NCBI GenBank assembly: GCA_025059545.1
Contig: JANXDJ010000005.1
Span: 1 to 50,616 of the forward strand
DNA from: Archaeoglobaceae archaeon
Lineage (GTDB): Archaea; Halobacteriota; Archaeoglobi; Archaeoglobales; Archaeoglobaceae
Reading direction: 5' to 3'
Length of the DNA: 50,616 bases
A program made the translations under genes and the position numbers. Position 1 is the stretch's first letter. Each line of letters starts with the position of its first letter. Positions 47,738 to 50,616 of this stretch are shown here, in pieces. Below the pieces are notes generated by a model. It saw nothing but the letters and a program-made list of their open reading frames with translations, was not told where the DNA came from and made no database searches.

Positions 47738-50119
47738 TCACCTCCTGTATTTTGCGAAAACTTCTTCGACTATTGTTGGGTTAAAGCCAGCATCATAGCT
47801 TCTAATTGGTCCTTCTACGATTTTCCTCTTCTCCCAGTCGATCTTCCATCCGTGTTCTTCTTCAAGCACTTTAAGCAGTTCTTCGCGCATCTTCAAAGGC
47901 AGATCTGCTTCGCTTCTAACAAATACATACCAATCGTCAGGTAGATCGCCCATATACTTCTTGCTAAGCTCTATATAGTGCGTCAGCTTTATTTGTCTGC
48001 CCATCGAAGTGTCATTTGGACGGATGCAGAGCCTTGCAAGCTGAACGATTGCTTCCTCCTTCGTTTCAACTGCAACGAGCATTGAATCTGGAGCGGGTTC
48101 GATGAATACCTTTTGTCCAGTTTTTATGTCATAAACCCACCACTTATCCTTCTTCCAAGGTTTACCAAGGAAAGCTCTACGATACTTCATAGCATGAGGT
48201 CCAACGACAACCGGCACTCCGAGGCGGTTAAAGCCGGTAGCGATGCTTGCAGCCTTATGGCTATATGGTCCCCAACTGAAACCTACAGCACCAACTCTGT
48301 TCAGAATGTAGTCCGCAATTTCCGCATAATTGCCACGCAAAGGACGCATTGCGAAGATGTTTGCGATCTTTATCGTAGCTCCTGCAATGTGGGAATTTGC
48401 AACACAACTGCCAACGTTTACAATGCAACCAGCATCGAAATTCCCCGGATATTTCTCATACAAAGTTTTACCTTCTTCATCCTTTATCATTCCAATGTCC
48501 ATTGCATGACAGCCAGAAGTTACGACGATGAACCTCCGCTTTAGGAACTCTTCAAGGATCTCGACTATGGACTTCATCTCATCTGGGAAGTTAATACATC
48601 CAACTGCAGCGATAACGCCAGGAATTTGTCCAAAGACTATTGGTTGCCCAACTTTCCTGATCTCTGTATCTTGAATAGGACCTCTTCCAACTCTCGTTTT
48701 TCCTGTTTTGCTGTAAAGCTTATCGAAGTTGCTCCGCATTATTACATTTACAATCTTTATTCCCTTTGGACAAACCTGCTCGCATTTGCCACAAGCAAGA
48801 CACTGCTCTTCAAGAATTGCAAGTTTGCTAATTTCTCCTGTTTTCTGTGCATGAGCCATGCCAAGATCGATTCTCAAGTTATGTGGACAAGTGAATACGC
48901 AGTTCATGCATTGAGTGCATTTAGAGATCTCTGCTTTGAATTCCTCATCATTCGCAAAGAACCGATATTTTCTGTCCTTTGTTCTCTTAAAAATCTCTTC
49001 AGCTACCATTGGAGCCACTTCTCCCACTTTTTCAGGAACTGGCAGAAATACACCCTTTAGTTTACCGCTAACAAGTGCTTCGACGATTTGCTTTACTTCC
49101 CAGTCGCTCACATCTGGCAGTCCACGAACCGCAGCATCGCTTGTTGCGATCACAGGAATCCCCATCTTACTACAAAGCTCAACGAGATCAGCTCTTATAC
49201 ACTGCTCATCGCTAACAACAACATCAGGCAATCCCGCTCGAATTACACGTAGCTGGTAGCTTATTGGTCCGAAGATCTTGGCTCTGCTGTTGTATCTCGT
49301 CATATCGTGTGCGGTGCAACAAAGTCCTGCAACTTCGAAATCTTCAATTCTGCCCACTTTCTCAAGATAGTCCATGATTGGGCGAGAATACATCACATTG
49401 TGCCCAACAACGCAGATCACAGGTTTCTTTGTGTCGATAATTCCAAATCCAGTGGGCACTAAGTCAGTATCTGCCTTTGCCTTTGGAAAACCAAAAGCTA
49501 CGATTTGTGCTATATCTGCAACCTCCATGCCCACATGATCCGCCATGCTCACATGCATCGCCTTGCTTTCAAAGTCCGCAAAGCTTTCCTCGTTACCAAT
49601 GTGTGTAGAGTGAAGAACTTTCACGATCTCCTTTTCAACCCATTCCAATGCTTTTCTCAGATCTCCGAGCGTTTTTGGCTTTATACCAATAACAGTTCTT
49701 ATGATCGGTGCTTCTATGTTTACTTCTCCTCCCAGATCTATTGGGAAATCTTCGCCGTATTCCTCGATCAGATGATCTACAAGATGCCTTGCATGAGCGG
49801 TATGTGAAGAAGTGCCTATGCAACAAGCGATCGTTACAAGCCTCGCTTTCGCAGTTTTTAGATCGATCCCGCACGCCCCTCTTTTGTTAAATGATAAGTC
49901 GCATGGTCCCATTGTGCAAAGATTGCAGAAATCTTGAACGGGGGCGTAGAATGGTTGATAGCGTTCGATCAGCTTTTGATCCCATTTTCTAAGATCAGTC
50001 ACTCCTGGTTTTGGTGTTGGTCCAAGAGCTTCCCAATCTTCTTCCTCTGTTATTTCCCCTATTTTTATACTTACATTTCTTAACTCATCTACAAAAATCC
50101 CCTTTTTTATCTCAAACAT
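47738..50119 (-). CDS. cdhA: CODH/ACS alpha subunit CdhA
   Basis: A 793-residue Ni-Fe-S enzyme that oxidises CO or reduces CO2 in the acetyl-CoA pathway. CNLCTMGPCDLSFNKRGACG carries N-terminal cluster cysteines; two ferredoxin-type motifs are CTQCMNCVFTCP and CLACGKCEQVCP; C-cluster ligands include ACCIGTSSHTAHARH, VVTSGCHAMDIG and NVGSCVANSH. ATG 50119 is chosen because GGTGAAGACT precedes it; GTG 50131 would lie in that site. An A-box TATATAAAGG (50151-50160) lies upstream. It is divergent from the FmdE-like gene at 50320. Confidence 0.96.
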   Translation of the reverse strand: MFEIKKGIFVDELRNVSIKIGEITEEEDWEALGPTPKPGVTDLRKWDQKLIERYQPFYAPVQDFCNLCTMGPCDLSFNKRGACGIDLKTAKARLVTIACCIGTSSHTAHARHLVDHLIEEYGEDFPIDLGGEVNIEAPIIRTVIGIKPKTLGDLRKALEWVEKEIVKVLHSTHIGNEESFADFESKAMHVSMADHVGMEVADIAQIVAFGFPKAKADTDLVPTGFGIIDTKKPVICVVGHNVMYSRPIMDYLEKVGRIEDFEVAGLCCTAHDMTRYNSRAKIFGPISYQLRVIRAGLPDVVVSDEQCIRADLVELCSKMGIPVIATSDAAVRGLPDVSDWEVKQIVEALVSGKLKGVFLPVPEKVGEVAPMVAEEIFKRTKDRKYRFFANDEEFKAEISKCTQCMNCVFTCPHNLRIDLGMAHAQKTGEISKLAILEEQCLACGKCEQVCPKGIKIVNVIMRSNFDKLYSKTGKTRVGRGPIQDTEIRKVGQPIVFGQIPGVIAAVGCINFPDEMKSIVEILEEFLKRRFIVVTSGCHAMDIGMIKDEEGKTLYEKYPGNFDAGCIVNVGSCVANSHIAGATIKIANIFAMRPLRGNYAEIADYILNRVGAVGFSWGPYSHKAASIATGFNRLGVPVVVGPHAMKYRRAFLGKPWKKDKWWVYDIKTGQKVFIEPAPDSMLVAVETKEEAIVQLARLCIRPNDTSMGRQIKLTHYIELSKKYMGDLPDDWYVFVRSEADLPLKMREELLKVLEEEHGWKIDWEKRKIVEGPIRSYDAGFNPTIVEEVFAKYRR

Positions 50120-50150
50120 AGTCTTCACCAAAATAAATTTTGGAAGACCA

Positions 50151-50160
50151 CCTTTATATA
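50151..50160 (-). promoter_or_regulatory. A-box of cdhAB
   Basis: TATATAAAGG on the minus strand, centred about 26 nt before a start site at about 50130, leaving a very short leader that contains GGTGA. Confidence 0.55.
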
Positions 50161-50291
50161 CTCAACTCGCTTTTTCTATATTAAAAAAATAAAAATAAGT
50201 GCGATCTAATGTTATTTTTGAAATCTAAAGTATATCAGGCAATTTAATAAATAATTCTTCATGATTTAGACTAAATAACAAAAAAGAAAAG

Positions 50292-50298
50292 ATTTATA
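50292..50298 (+). promoter_or_regulatory. A-box of the right-edge FmdE-like gene
   Basis: TTTATAA is centred about 25 nt before ATG 50320, a leaderless arrangement. Confidence 0.5.
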
Positions 50299-50319
50299 AC
50301 ACTTTGTCAGTCTTATTAT

Positions 50320-50616
50320 ATGAATTTAGCTACATTATTAACAAAAGCAAAGGATTTCCATGGACATATTTGCCCTTTCTTAGCCATAGGAGTAAGAATT
50401 TCTTCGATTGCGATGGAGGAGCTTAGAATTCGCAGAGACGAGATTGTGAGCATTGGTGAAGAAATCCTTGCGATCGTTGAGTGCAATAATTGCTTAACAG
50501 ATGGAATCCAAGTTGCAACTGGTTGCACTTTTGGTAACAACAGCCTTATATATGCGGATCTTGGCAAAAACGCTTTTACACTTGTTAAAAGAAGTGATTG
50601 GAATGGAATCAGGATT
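50320..50616 (+). CDS. FmdE-like protein, 5' part (continues off window)
   Basis: 99 codons from ATG 50320, open at the right edge. FHGHICPFLAIGVRI gives the HxHxCP metal motif intact (H14, H16, C18), and CLTDGIQVATGCTFGNNSLIY keeps the GCT cysteine. This is the classic FmdE pattern, unlike the copy at 1795. The C-terminal zinc-finger, if present, lies beyond the window. It is divergent from cdhA (about 200 bp apart). Involvement in formylmethanofuran or molybdenum-enzyme chemistry is inferred from family. Confidence 0.85.
   Translation, partial: MNLATLLTKAKDFHGHICPFLAIGVRISSIAMEELRIRRDEIVSIGEEILAIVECNNCLTDGIQVATGCTFGNNSLIYADLGKNAFTLVKRSDWNGIRI

Noticed and set aside
1..50616. CRISPR arrays, insertion sequences, prophage or att sites
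   Set aside because: No spaced direct repeats, transposase-like frames, terminal inverted repeats or tRNA-flanking integrase were found; both tRNA genes are followed by ordinary DNA.

Overview
The window comes from a thermophilic, H4MPT-using euryarchaeon, most probably an Archaeoglobales member (Archaeoglobus, Ferroglobus or Geoglobus type). The evidence is the combination of CODH/ACS subunits CdhA and CdhB, FmdE-like proteins, a methanofuran-synthesis gene (MfnF family), archaeal MptD, a beta-oxidation gene set, an HTR-like PAS sensor, many leaderless starts preceded by an A-box about 26 nt upstream, and archaeal S15, proteasome and aCPSF1 genes. The DNA is AT-rich and tightly packed, with many 4-nt ATGA overlaps and several convergent gene ends that overlap. 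I saw no insertion sequence, CRISPR array or prophage. Genus and species cannot be settled from the sequence alone.

Layout. 1-984: 5'-proximal part of a NarH/EbdB-type Fe-S beta subunit of a molybdopterin oxidoreductase (minus strand, running off the left edge). 1128-3591: RHH regulator, divergent FmdE-like protein, and MoeA. 3756-8339: an operon-like lipid cluster of SCP2, acyl-CoA dehydrogenase, two acetoacetate-decarboxylase-like proteins and 3-hydroxyacyl-CoA dehydrogenase. 8355-8818: a broken TspO gene. 8894-8978: tRNA-Ser(CGA). 9148-11938: tautomerase, then feoAB behind a perfect DtxR-like palindrome. 11955-14811 (minus): argB, a TIM-barrel protein and an archaeal ornithine cyclodeaminase. 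14889-19005: UbiD, DUF2070 and a four-CBS protein with a ribosome-hibernation-factor-like tail. 18987-20754 (minus): hisD and NUDIX. 20895-23389: tRNA-His, PRC-barrel, SCP2, rhomboid and RaSEA. 23392-25432 (minus): ilvD and a membrane protein. 25484-27408: CBS, DUF47 and PiT phosphate uptake. 27405-29941 (minus): aCPSF1 and proteasome beta.

30021-33431: class II aldolase facing an AAA / metallo-beta-lactamase / MfnF operon. 33507-37513: archaeosortase, archaetidylserine decarboxylase, archaetidylserine synthase, MptD, S15 and lysA. 37568-39787: ilvBN behind a possible leucine/valine-rich leader peptide. 39895-41673: PAS sensor. 41731-46337: acyl-CoA ligase, two multihaem c-type cytochromes, and a fused NarI-like / HdrD-like membrane oxidoreductase. 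46409-47191: ZIP transporter. 47196-50119 (minus): cdhB and cdhA. 50320-end: start of a second FmdE-like gene.

How it fits together: the acyl-CoA ligase, acyl-CoA dehydrogenase, hydroxyacyl-CoA dehydrogenase and EMO-like membrane protein suggest fatty-acid or lipid oxidation with electrons entering the quinone pool. CODH and the C1-carrier genes would carry the resulting acetyl units to CO2, or run in the biosynthetic direction. The most unusual items are the cytochrome plus fused DsrMK/EMO-like module, the CBS-HPF fusion protein, the SCP2/ACAD/double-ADC operon, the small leaderless ORF ahead of ilvBN, and the twice-broken tspO.
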